In this document: in pieces, positions 1-6,987 of the stretch
Layout of the letters: each line of letters starts with the position of its first letter
How positions within the stretch are numbered: the first letter of the stretch is position 1
Assembly: GCA_016744575.1 (NCBI GenBank)
Contig: JADGEC010000021.1
Span: forward strand, 1-37,510
Direction of reading: 5' to 3'
Origin: Sulfurimonadaceae bacterium
GTDB taxonomy: Bacteria > Campylobacterota > Campylobacteria > Campylobacterales > Sulfurimonadaceae
DNA: 37,510 nt
Translations under genes and position numbers: made by a program
The notes under the pieces: model-generated
What the model saw: the letters and a program-made list of their open reading frames with translations, nothing else
Databases searched by the model: none
What the model was told of the DNA's origin: nothing

Positions 1-461
1 CCTTTATTCTCTTAAGTATGGCGGCAGGCCTTCTGATGGCAGAGCCGATCGCTGTCTCCAAGGAAGACAACTGCCTAGTCAGAAACTTCAAAGTCTATGA
101 GCACCCGACGTGGATAGCAAAAGTAGAGACATCTAAAGGCAAGATCGGCTACTTCTCCAGCCCAAAATCGATGTATGAGTTCTATTTTCAACCCGATCGT
201 TGGGAGGAGCTGGGTGCAGCTACCCCAGATGATGTCACTAAGCTCATCGTCACTGCTTATGACACCCTCGATGCGATCGATGCACGATCAGCATTTTTTG
301 TCTATGGCTCGACAGAGATCAGTCCCGCTGGTGATGACCTCCCCGCTTTTGCGACCAAAGAGGATGCAGAGGCCTTCTCCGCAAAATATAAGGGTAAACG
401 TATCTTACGCTTCAGTGAGATCCATAACAGCCTTATCAGACTACTTAACGGCCGTATTTGA
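1..461 (+). CDS. NosL-family copper-binding protein, 5' truncated by window
   Basis: The frame is already open at base 3 and the visible start is the end of a hydrophobic signal segment (FILLSMAAGLLMAEP), so the true start lies before the window; the ATG at 18 is probably internal. The rest resembles the NosL family: a chain with a Phe/Ser stretch (YFSSPKSMYEFYF), then AFFVYGSTEISPAGDDLPAFATKE and a final gK-I-LRFSEI segment, matching the family's late A-yV-gS, G--l-AF and F-e blocks. NosL proteins are periplasmic copper chaperones for nitrous oxide reductase and often end nos clusters. The usual N-terminal CxxCgM is reduced to one Cys (DNCLVRNF), and the Met before the late Gly is Ala here, so copper binding may differ. 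The next gene is translationally coupled through TGATG. Family call good; role inferred. Confidence 0.65.
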   Translation, partial: FILLSMAAGLLMAEPIAVSKEDNCLVRNFKVYEHPTWIAKVETSKGKIGYFSSPKSMYEFYFQPDRWEELGAATPDDVTKLIVTAYDTLDAIDARSAFFVYGSTEISPAGDDLPAFATKEDAEAFSAKYKGKRILRFSEIHNSLIRLLNGRI

Positions 462-745
462 TGAAGACTGTTGCCTTTATCCTACTGCTTAGTCTTACTG
501 CCTTCGGTGCCACCGTTACCAAAAAGAGTGTTGCCTGTGAAGTCAAAGAGAACGTCGAAAGTGCCTACTCCTTATGGGAGAACAATGGCAGTAAGGGCTT
601 TATCAAGTTCTTGACGCGTAATCAGTGTCAACTTCTGTTTCAAGATACAAAGGTCGACGTTCTGGAAGAGGATGGGAAGTACATCAAGATAGTGCCCTCT
701 AACTTAAGAGAGCTGTGGATCAGAGCAGAGGTCGTAGACAAATAG
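461..745 (+). CDS. Small secreted protein, possible SH3-like fold
   Basis: This is a 94-residue protein. The ATG at 461 overlaps the TGA of the preceding NosL-like gene (TGATG), which decides the start; a TTG one codon earlier is less likely. Residues 1-17 form a signal peptide (KTVAFILLLSLTAFGA). The mature part has two cysteines (VACEV and NQCQL) that could form a disulphide, and its C-terminal half (LFQDTKVDVLEEDGKYIKI...ELWIRAEVVD) has the alternating strand pattern of a bacterial SH3-like domain, with a W-V/I pair near the end. Coupling to the NosL-like gene suggests a shared periplasmic role. I recognise no named family, and the SH3-like assignment is by eye. Confidence 0.6.
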   Translation: MKTVAFILLLSLTAFGATVTKKSVACEVKENVESAYSLWENNGSKGFIKFLTRNQCQLLFQDTKVDVLEEDGKYIKIVPSNLRELWIRAEVVDK

Positions 746-749
746 AAAC

Positions 750-800
750 ACATCTACTCAGCTGAGCGTTATTGCCTAGACTGAGCTCCTTAGATGTTTT
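750..800. terminator. Candidate terminator between convergent genes
   Basis: ACATCTA (750-756) pairs with TAGATGT (791-797), with inner CTCAG/CTGAG arms, and is followed by TTTTAT on the + strand. It sits between the small secreted gene and the convergent DUF59 gene. The stem is interrupted, so the call is moderate. Confidence 0.4.
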
Positions 801-1098
801 ATCCGCCTAAAGCTTTTTTGACATTATCATTAGCCATGGTGATGTTCCATTCCGGTTCCCAGACAAGGTTCACTTCACAACTGCTAATAGCCTCGACCTT
901 CTCTACGGCCTCTTTTACCCACTGGACGATCATCTGATGCAGTGGACAAGCACGTGTAGAGAGTGTCATCGTGACGATAGCGTTGCCCTCTTCATTTGAC
1001 TCTGCGTCATAGATCAAGCCCATCTCGACCAGGTTGAACCCGACCTCCGGATCGATCACTGTGGAAACTGCTTCAAATATCTCTTCTTTTGTTACCAT
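799..1098 (-). CDS. DUF59 / MIP18-family metal-sulfur cluster assembly protein
   Basis: This 99-residue protein is one complete DUF59 domain. It has the early IDPEVGFNLVEMGLIYD block, then VTMTLSTRACPLH with the conserved cysteine (residue ~51), and the closing VNLVWEPEWN motif followed by ...ALG. Relatives (SufT, PaaD, MIP18) help assemble or deliver Fe-S and other metal centres. Its ATG overlaps the TAA of the upstream membrane gene (TAATG), so it is the last gene of a three-gene leftward operon with DUF2249 and a haem-copper-oxidase-like protein. Such DUF59-DUF2249 pairings are seen in denitrification gene neighbourhoods, so maturation of a metalloenzyme in nitrogen-oxide metabolism is likely, but the exact client is unknown. 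Confidence 0.8.
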   Translation of the reverse strand: MVTKEEIFEAVSTVIDPEVGFNLVEMGLIYDAESNEEGNAIVTMTLSTRACPLHQMIVQWVKEAVEKVEAISSCEVNLVWEPEWNITMANDNVKKALGG

Positions 1099-2333
1099 TA
1101 TCTAAACCTTATCATATACATCAGACTTTGTAGAAGGAACAGTGAACCGATACTCATGAAACTGATCCCTCCTTTAAAGAGTGCGTCACTTGCACTCAGT
1201 AACCCAAGGGCACTAAGTGTCACACCGATCACCGTAAAGATGAACTGCGCATTAGCACTCTTTGTCGGTACCATATCTGCGAGCATCGGTACTTTCTCTT
1301 TACCTACAAGCGGTGAGAACCGCTCAAACCAGACTAAAAACGGGACTATCTTGTAGAGATGTCCTGTGATCAAAAAACCGACGAAACCAGTAAATATCAA
1401 CCAACCTGCACTCAGCAGCAGCTGTTCACTTCCATTGAGCAGATAGAGTGAACCCATCAACAGAGAGACCACTAAGGAGCCGAAAGAGAAATAGAGTGAT
1501 ATGGCGTAGATATCATGCTCTTTACGTGCTCTGGTCTTATATAAAGTCACTATCTGATAAAGATAGACAAAGAGCGAGACGATGCTCAGCACATAGCCCA
1601 GATAAGCGATAGAAGTAAGACCTGTGAACGATGAGAACACCACGAGTATGACACTTATACTCATCACTACCAGTGCCCTTTCGACCGGCTTCCATGAGAA
1701 ACCATGTGAAAGCCCAAACATCGGCAGTAAGATCATAGAGAGTCCCATTATAGTGATCATGATGTAACCCCCTACCACCAGATAGACATGTCCGTTTAGC
1801 AAGGCTGTGATATCGACATCGATCTGACCGGCATAACCCAAGGCAAGGATGATACCTACGATGACGCCCATAAAGAGGAAGCTGTTTGCGATGACGACTG
1901 TCGTCATCACAAAGTTGAACTTCTCTACCTTCTTAAGGGTCAAAAAGATGTCGAGCACAAAGATCATCATAGAGATCAGGACGATAGTACCCCCGTAGGG
2001 TAAAAGTGCCGGAGCCGCGATAAAACCGCCGGCCATCATCACAGTACCCACTAGCAGCAGCGGCCAGATGACGTAGAAGAACTCCACACCAAAGTGCCCT
2101 ACTTCCAACACGACAGGTACCAGTTGCGCCATCGCACCAAAGATGACCATCATCACAAAACCCAAAAGGAAGAGATGTACCCACCCAAGTACGGCGCTGT
2201 CAAGATAACTCATCGTTTCCGCATCAAGAGCAAGCCCAAAGACGACTGTGACGACATAAAAGAGAACACCTATGACAAAAAATGGGGCTATCAGTTTAAA
2301 TGGCGGAGCAAAGTCCTGTGAAATAGCAAACAT
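1098..2333 (-). CDS. Polytopic membrane protein resembling haem-copper oxidase subunit I / NnrS
   Basis: The protein has 411 residues and about eleven or twelve predicted membrane helices with few loops. Helix histidines that could bind haem or metal occur in GWVHLFLLGFVMM (~52), LNGHVYLVVGGY (~180) and ITGHLYKIVPFLVW (~323), and the spacing recalls the haem-copper oxidase subunit I fold or the NnrS family. I cannot see a full binuclear-centre His set or a Tyr-His crosslink motif, so it should not be called an oxidase. It lies 19 bases after the DUF2249 gene and overlaps the DUF59 gene by one base, so the three are co-transcribed, probably from the FNR-type promoter near 2722. A role in NO or N2O metabolism is inferred from the setting. 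Confidence 0.6.
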   Translation of the reverse strand: MFAISQDFAPPFKLIAPFFVIGVLFYVVTVVFGLALDAETMSYLDSAVLGWVHLFLLGFVMMVIFGAMAQLVPVVLEVGHFGVEFFYVIWPLLLVGTVMMAGGFIAAPALLPYGGTIVLISMMIFVLDIFLTLKKVEKFNFVMTTVVIANSFLFMGVIVGIILALGYAGQIDVDITALLNGHVYLVVGGYIMITIMGLSMILLPMFGLSHGFSWKPVERALVVMSISVILVVFSSFTGLTSIAYLGYVLSIVSLFVYLYQIVTLYKTRARKEHDIYAISLYFSFGSLVVSLLMGSLYLLNGSEQLLLSAGWLIFTGFVGFLITGHLYKIVPFLVWFERFSPLVGKEKVPMLADMVPTKSANAQFIFTVIGVTLSALGLLSASDALFKGGISFMSIGSLFLLQSLMYMIRFR

Positions 2334-2352
2334 TATCTTCTCTCAGACTCTC

Positions 2353-2700
2353 TCAACCAGCGCAGCTTGCATCTTCAAGATCGGCTTTCTCACTCTCTCC
2401 GACTTTATAACTGAAGACCACCTTGACATTGCCACCAGCGATATCTTCGACGATATAGTCATAGTTCTCACTGATCTTGTTAAATAGTCCACCTGGTGCT
2501 TTGTGGTTGATCATTATCAGCTTCTTCTCTACACTGTCGATCTGCTTTAGGCCAGCCATAGCATTGACCATAGGCTCTGGAGGACCAGTCAGAGACGTAT
2601 CGAACTGATAGATCGTCAACCCATCTTTGACATAGGTAAAGAAGTCTACCGTCGCTCCGGCGATCTCGATCTTTTTTGCTTCACTAGGTAATAGGCTCAT
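2353..2700 (-). CDS. DUF2249 domain protein
   Basis: This 115-residue soluble protein matches the DUF2249 pattern: a hydrophobic strand (TIYQFDTSL), then TGPPEPMVNAMAGL (family: l-PPEPm--i--aL), a middle KLIMINHKAPGGLFNKI (family: l-L---h-P--Ll--l), and a final amphipathic strand VKVVFSYK. The C-terminus ends in ASCAG with one cysteine. DUF2249 proteins are common in denitrifiers and often sit beside DUF59 and haem-copper-like membrane genes, but no biochemical function is established to my knowledge. The start is supported by AAGGA about 8 bases upstream. It is the first gene of the leftward operon and carries a well-formed FNR-type promoter. Confidence 0.7.
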   Translation of the reverse strand: MSLLPSEAKKIEIAGATVDFFTYVKDGLTIYQFDTSLTGPPEPMVNAMAGLKQIDSVEKKLIMINHKAPGGLFNKISENYDYIVEDIAGGNVKVVFSYKVGESEKADLEDASCAG

Positions 2701-2721
2701 CGTAAATCCTTAGATATCTAT

Positions 2722-2770
2722 TTTTGTGATTATAGTCCAGAAAAAAGAGATTTCCATTGATAAGGATCAA
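2722..2770 (-). promoter_or_regulatory. FNR/Crp-type class II promoter for the DUF2249 operon
   Basis: A perfect FNR-type box TTGAT-AAGG-ATCAA lies at 2757-2770. On the minus strand a perfect TATAAT lies at 2734-2729. Setting that hexamer at -12 to -7 gives +1 at 2722, so the box centre (2763.5) is at -41.5, the standard position for class II activation. The start codon is at 2700, giving a short leader with AAGGA. The binding protein could be the Crp/Fnr regulator at 3412-4053 or another member encoded elsewhere. Confidence 0.75.
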
Positions 2771-2878
2771 GTAAACGAAAGATAAGTAAAAGTTCTTATA
2801 ATGAAGATAAAAAGATATTTTTTACGTCATCTGATGAAAGAGCCTCAGGGGCTGTGACTTAGAGCATTAGGAAGCCTC

Positions 2879-3337
2879 TTAGGAGAGGATCTCCCGCAGC
2901 TGGATGGCAAACCATAAGATCCCAAGGTTCAAGAAGAAGATGAGCAATGAACTACCGCGGGAGATGATATGCTGCAGTTTTGTGCGCTCTATGGTATGCG
3001 TCTTCAATGCGATATACATATGGACGATCGTCAATATAGTGATAAGTCCGACATAATAGAGCTTATGGGTCATCGCATAGGCCAACTGCGTCGGTTCCCC
3101 CTCTTGCATCAGCACATCCCACAGATTAAAATGCACAAACATAGTAAGACCTGTTGCCCAAAGCAGTACCAGCCATACCGTCTCGAAATAGCCATATAGC
3201 GGACCAAGATGCTTATAGACCTGTGACTGAGCTTCTTTGTCTCGTAAAAATATGCCCAAAGCAAATAAAAGCAGAGCACCGCCGATCCATGCCGTTGCAG
3301 AAAGAATATGTATGTATAATGTGATTTTAATAAACAT
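2879..3337 (-). CDS. CopD-like four-helix membrane protein
   Basis: This 152-residue protein has four predicted membrane helices (about residues 4-28, 48-70, 88-112, 126-148). The first helix has IHILSATAWIGGALLLFALG, the His and W-GG pattern of the CopD copper-resistance and related di-haem membrane families; a further helix carries THKLYY and IVHMYIAL histidines. CopD-like proteins are linked to copper passage across the inner membrane. Its divergent neighbour is a Crp/Fnr regulator and the next gene beyond is a copper TonB receptor, which supports a copper role. No cytochrome c or periplasmic partner domain is attached. Family call is from motif and topology only. Confidence 0.55.
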   Translation of the reverse strand: MFIKITLYIHILSATAWIGGALLLFALGIFLRDKEAQSQVYKHLGPLYGYFETVWLVLLWATGLTMFVHFNLWDVLMQEGEPTQLAYAMTHKLYYVGLITILTIVHMYIALKTHTIERTKLQHIISRGSSLLIFFLNLGILWFAIQLREILS

Positions 3338-3379
3338 GAGCGTGATTGTACACTATTAGCCTTGTCGTAAGTCTGACAT

Positions 3380-3394
3380 GTATCAACATGATAC
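3380..3394. promoter_or_regulatory. Perfect inverted repeat upstream of the Crp/Fnr gene
   Basis: GTATCA (3380-3385), ACA, TGATAC (3389-3394) is a perfect 6-base inverted repeat with a 3-base spacer. It lies in the 74-base gap between the divergent CopD-like and Crp/Fnr genes, 17 bases before the latter's start and touching its purine-rich ribosome site. It is a plausible autoregulatory operator, though its spacing differs from the canonical TTGAT-N4-ATCAA. Confidence 0.4.
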
Positions 3395-3411
3395 GAGAGG
3401 AGAGGATAAAA

Positions 3412-4053
3412 ATGGATATCTTTAAAAAACTCGATTTTTTCAAGCATCTTGATGATAAACAGCTTGCACTACTTGCATCGAAAGCGACCTTTAAAAAATA
3501 TACCAAAGATAGTATGCTCTTTTTTGAAGGAGAGAGACCAAAAGCCCTCATCTTTCTTATCAAGGGACAACTTAAACTCTATAAGACTGATCCCAAGGGT
3601 AATGAGATCGTGATGCATCACTTCTATCCCTACGCTCCTATTGCTGAGATAATAGTCCTTGAAGATCTTATCTACCCTGCATCTGCGATCTTTGAGACCG
3701 ATGGGGAAGTGATATATCTCGAACTATCAAGTGTCACAGATGCCCTCTCTTCAGATCCGACACTTGCCTTTGCATTGATCCGTTCACTCTCACGGAAGAT
3801 AAGACATCTAGAGCAAGTCATCCATATGAACATCGTCCTGGACTCGACAGCAAGGACAGCAAGGTACCTCATCTCCCATGAGAATGCGTTCGCCCAGCTG
3901 AAAAAGAACCTTATCGCCCGTGAACTCAACATCACTCCGGAAACATTCTCAAGGATCTTAAAAAAGTTCAAGACACTACGTCTGATCGAAGAGAAAGACC
4001 ATCGTCTTATCATCAAAAATAGAGAAGGTCTTCAGACACTTTATGAGGTATAG
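3412..4053 (+). CDS. Crp/Fnr-family transcription regulator
   Basis: The start is the ATG at 3412, preceded by a strong GAGAGGAGAGG site; an earlier open stretch from 3346 is rejected. The protein has 213 residues. Residues ~10-120 form a cyclic-nucleotide-binding-like beta barrel (FFEGERPKALIFLIKGQLKLY... and YPYAPIAEIIVLED), then a long dimer helix (~125-150) and a C-terminal HTH_Crp domain with recognition helix region NITPETFSRILKKFKTL. The E--SR in that helix is typical of FNR/DNR proteins that read TTGAT half-sites. There is no N-terminal cysteine cluster, so it is not an oxygen-sensing [4Fe-4S] FNR; an NO-responsive DNR/NssR-like role fits the neighbouring denitrification and copper genes but is inferred. 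Confidence 0.85.
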   Translation: MDIFKKLDFFKHLDDKQLALLASKATFKKYTKDSMLFFEGERPKALIFLIKGQLKLYKTDPKGNEIVMHHFYPYAPIAEIIVLEDLIYPASAIFETDGEVIYLELSSVTDALSSDPTLAFALIRSLSRKIRHLEQVIHMNIVLDSTARTARYLISHENAFAQLKKNLIARELNITPETFSRILKKFKTLRLIEEKDHRLIIKNREGLQTLYEV

Positions 4054-4080
4054 AGTGCTCTTTCAGGGCATTGGCGCCAA

Positions 4081-4094
4081 CTGATCTTGGTCAA
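4081..4094 (+). promoter_or_regulatory. Possible Crp/Fnr site upstream of the copper receptor
   Basis: CTGAT-CTTG-GTCAA differs by one base from the DNR-type TTGAT-N4-GTCAA. It lies in the 195-base gap before the TonB copper receptor. A weak TATCAC at 4116-4121 would place it near -40.5. A separate TATAAT at 4231-4236 is too close to the start codon (4249) to leave room for the AAGGA site in a leader. Confidence 0.3.
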
Positions 4095-4248
4095 TAGCAT
4101 TTGAGAACGTTGATCTATCACTTAAGAAAAGTTACTATCCTAAACAAATCCTCTCCCTTCTTCTCTTACTCGTATCTATCCTAATAGAATTAACACTAAT
4201 GTAACAGAACTTTTTTATTATTATGTTTTATATAATCAAGGATAATAA

Positions 4249-6345
4249 ATGAATAAGATCATCGTTCTTTCTCTAGCCTGTGCTGCACTCCTTCAGGCTA
4301 CTGAAGTACAAATGGAACCTATTACCGTAGAGACTACGAAGATCAGCGACGTCAGCGGTAAAGAGATCAAGTCAGCTGACCTGGCTGAAGCACTCGCTAA
4401 AAAAGTACCAAGTATCTCTCTTGTACGCCGAAGTGGTATCGCCAATGATATCATCCTGCGTGGTCAGAAAAAGGATAATATAAATGTCCTCATCGATGGA
4501 GCAAAAGTGTGTGGAGCTTGTCCCAACCGGATGGACCCACCGACCTCTCATATCGTCACCTCCAATGTTGATTCTGTCGAGATCATCGAGGGACCTTATG
4601 ATGTCGAGAACTTCGGGACATTAAGCGGTGGTGTCTATGTGACCACCACTAAACCAGTAGAAGGCTTTCATGGAGATGTCAACGTCAATGTAGGAAGCTG
4701 GGGTTATAAGAAAGTCTCTGCAACCGCCACTGGTGGTAACGATATGGTCCGCGTACTTTTTGGTGCCTCTTATGAGAACAGTGAGCAGTATAAGGATGGT
4801 GATGGTAATACGTTCGCTGAACAAGTAGACAACTTTATCGCTAACTCGGCAAACCCTGCTGCTGTCGCAGGTACCGCCTATCTTCCTCAACACAGAGATA
4901 TGGATGCCTACACCAAGAAATCATTTATGGGTAAGGTCTTTGTCGACTTCACAGACGATCAGGAACTAAAACTCGAGTACACACGTAATGAAAGCGATGA
5001 TGTCCTCTACCCATCAAGTAAGATGGATGCTCTCTTCGATAACTCTAACATCTACAATGTCCAGTATAAGATAAAAGATCTTGGCTCTCTCTCCAAAGAG
5101 CTGAGTGCCCAGTACTACCACACCGATGTAGAGCACCCGATGTCCATACGTTACCGTAAGGCTTCTTTGGGCACGCTGCCTGATGGGTCTATCAGAGGAG
5201 ACATCACCAGTGCACTGACGACGGATATGGATGGTCTTAAGATCAAGAATGTCACCGAACTCGATAAAGATATGGAGTTGACCCTTGGTGGAGATCTCAG
5301 CAGACGTAACTGGGACGGTATCTATACCCGAAACGGCAATCCGATGAAGTATACACCGCCTTCGCCAAAAGCCGGTGATGTCAAGACCAGTATCCCTAAC
5401 GTAGATACTGATAATGCCGCCCTTTTCCTCGAATTTGCGCATAACACTGGCGCTATAGAGTACAAAGTCGGTGCCCGTTATGATGACACCACTGTCACAC
5501 CTGAAGGAAATGAGCCGGAGAATGACTACAGTGCGTTCAGTGCTAATGTCTTTGCGACCTATACGGCGACAGACACTATGAAGATCTTTGGTGGTGTCGG
5601 TAAAGCATCCCGTGTCCCTGATGCAAGAGAACTCTACTGGTACAGCTCTACAGGTACTCAGGCCGGTACGACCGATCTCGATCAGACTACCAACTATGAA
5701 GTCGACCTCGGTATGGAAAACAACTATGCGGACTTCACTATTAAGACAAAAGTCTTCTATAGTATGCTTGAAGACTACATCTACTTCAACGCAGACAATG
5801 TCAATGCCGCTGGCGCTGCTTTCCACTCATTTCAAAACATAGATGCTACTATCTACGGTCTTGATATCATCGCTTCTTACTATGCGAGTGACCTACTCTC
5901 TCTCGACTTTGGACTTGCCTATCAACGCGGTGAGAAAGATGAGCCACTAACGATCACTGAGGGACCTCAAGCGGGACAGAAGCAGACAAATACTGATCTG
6001 GCAGAGATCCCACCTCTAAAAGGCAACATCGCTCTTAACTATGAGTACATGCCTGAGAGTCTGGCTAAGATCGAAGTCGTGGCTTCAGACAGCTGGGACA
6101 ATTACGATGACGATAATGGTGAACAGCAGATCGATGCATGGACGATCCTCAATCTGAAAGTCGACCATCAATTCGATAGTGGATTTGGTCTGGCAGTCGG
6201 TGTGGACAATGTCTTAGATAGCACCTATGCCCTCTCAAACACCTACCAGGACCTCATCCTCATCAATGATGGGACAAACGACCCTATCATGAGAATGAAC
6301 GAGCCTGGACGTTATTTCTATGTCAATGCACGTTATACGTTCTAA
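4249..6345 (+). CDS. TonB-dependent copper receptor, OprC/NosA type
   Basis: This 698-residue protein has a signal peptide (1-17), a plug domain (about 20-140) and a C-terminal beta barrel ending in the aromatic NARYTF. The plug carries LIDGAKVCGACPNRMDPPTS, the hallmark of TonB-dependent copper receptors (OprC; NosA of Pseudomonas stutzeri). C91 and M95 form the CxxxM motif, and H296-P-M298 supplies an HxM motif; in OprC these together bind copper. The barrel has typical receptor blocks (GKASRVPDARELYW, and VGVDNVLDSTY near the end). The receptor would bring copper across the outer membrane, fitting the NosL-like and CopD-like neighbours and the copper demand of N2O reductase. AAGGA precedes the ATG. 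Substrate call is strong from motifs; regulation is inferred. Confidence 0.9.
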   Translation: MNKIIVLSLACAALLQATEVQMEPITVETTKISDVSGKEIKSADLAEALAKKVPSISLVRRSGIANDIILRGQKKDNINVLIDGAKVCGACPNRMDPPTSHIVTSNVDSVEIIEGPYDVENFGTLSGGVYVTTTKPVEGFHGDVNVNVGSWGYKKVSATATGGNDMVRVLFGASYENSEQYKDGDGNTFAEQVDNFIANSANPAAVAGTAYLPQHRDMDAYTKKSFMGKVFVDFTDDQELKLEYTRNESDDVLYPSSKMDALFDNSNIYNVQYKIKDLGSLSKELSAQYYHTDVEHPMSIRYRKASLGTLPDGSIRGDITSALTTDMDGLKIKNVTELDKDMELTLGGDLSRRNWDGIYTRNGNPMKYTPPSPKAGDVKTSIPNVDTDNAALFLEFAHNTGAIEYKVGARYDDTTVTPEGNEPENDYSAFSANVFATYTATDTMKIFGGVGKASRVPDARELYWYSSTGTQAGTTDLDQTTNYEVDLGMENNYADFTIKTKVFYSMLEDYIYFNADNVNAAGAAFHSFQNIDATIYGLDIIASYYASDLLSLDFGLAYQRGEKDEPLTITEGPQAGQKQTNTDLAEIPPLKGNIALNYEYMPESLAKIEVVASDSWDNYDDDNGEQQIDAWTILNLKVDHQFDSGFGLAVGVDNVLDSTYALSNTYQDLILINDGTNDPIMRMNEPGRYFYVNARYTF

Positions 6346-6352
6346 ACACTCA

Positions 6353-6378
6353 AGATAAAGGTGCTAAAGCCTTTATCT
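6353..6378. terminator. Convergent terminator hairpin
   Basis: AGATAAAGG (6353-6361) and CCTTTATCT (6370-6378) form a perfect 9-base stem with an 8-base loop, placed between the convergent copper receptor and Nudix genes. The T tract after it is poor on either strand. Confidence 0.6.
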
Positions 6379-6419
6379 CCTTCCTAGCTGAGCTTTTCGA
6401 ATAAGCTGAGCCATTCTTC

Positions 6420-6977
6420 TTAGCGCTCAAAAAACCACATAAACGCAAACATCAACCCTGGCGTCTTTGGCCTGCTCTCATCAAAAAGAAATGCCTTGGC
6501 ATCACTCTGGTCAAGATAGACCACTTCGATCGCCTCTACATCGATCCCGCCGCCCTCATGTGCCTTCATCGACTCATCGACTTCTGCATAATAGAGCGTT
6601 TGTCTCGCACCGGCAAAACCAACTGCGGTATAGAAGGATGTTATCTTCCTGATCTCCTCTACAGGGACCTCAAAACCACACTCTTCCATGATCTCTTCTC
6701 GAGCTATCTCGATAAGCGACTTACTTTTGTCGACGATCCCGGCGCAGAGCTCAAAAGTGAACCCATGTCCATCTTTGAGATAGACAGGAGGTCTGAACTG
6801 CTTGACAAGGACAAAAGAGTCCTTCTCTCTATGATAAAGCAATATAGCGACACTATCATGGACCTGAGCGATATCCCAACTTTTGGCCACCCCGTCTTGA
6901 AGATAACTCATCCGTTCGAGTCGGACAAAAGAGGAGTCGATGCAGGGCTTTAATGTGATGTTTTCGATCGTGTACAT
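6420..6977 (-). CDS. Nudix hydrolase, NUDT14-like nucleoside-diphosphate-sugar diphosphatase
   Basis: The protein has 185 residues. The Nudix box spans residues 80-102 (G80...R93-E-E...E98-E99-C-G101-F), with the catalytic REEIMEECGF intact. The first Glu of the usual GX5E is Lys, and the stretch FELCAGIVDKSKSL closely resembles human NUDT14 (ELCAGLVDQPG), which also departs from the classic box there. QFRPPVYLKDG upstream of the box is typical of ADP-ribose/UDP-sugar diphosphatases. Likely activity is hydrolysis of UDP-glucose or ADP-ribose to sugar phosphate and nucleotide; exact substrate is unknown. It lies 10 bases after mgtE and is probably co-transcribed with csd3-like and mgtE. Confidence 0.85.
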   Translation of the reverse strand: MYTIENITLKPCIDSSFVRLERMSYLQDGVAKSWDIAQVHDSVAILLYHREKDSFVLVKQFRPPVYLKDGHGFTFELCAGIVDKSKSLIEIAREEIMEECGFEVPVEEIRKITSFYTAVGFAGARQTLYYAEVDESMKAHEGGGIDVEAIEVVYLDQSDAKAFLFDESRPKTPGLMFAFMWFFER

Positions 6978-6987
6978 CAGATGCTCC

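Noticed and set aside
3346-3411. Extension of the Crp/Fnr frame upstream of 3412
   Set aside because: No ribosome site, and it runs into the inverted repeat and divergent promoter region; ATG 3412 has a strong site.
4231-4236. TATAAT taken as the -10 of the copper receptor
   Set aside because: Transcription would begin at about 4243, removing the AAGGA site at 4238-4242; possible only for a leaderless message.
5014-5826. 270-codon open frame antisense to the copper receptor
   Set aside because: It lies wholly within the receptor gene, has no family resemblance and reflects codon bias on the other strand.
6558-6953. 131-codon rightward open frame opposite the Nudix gene
   Set aside because: The Nudix box on the minus strand is decisive; this is a shadow frame.
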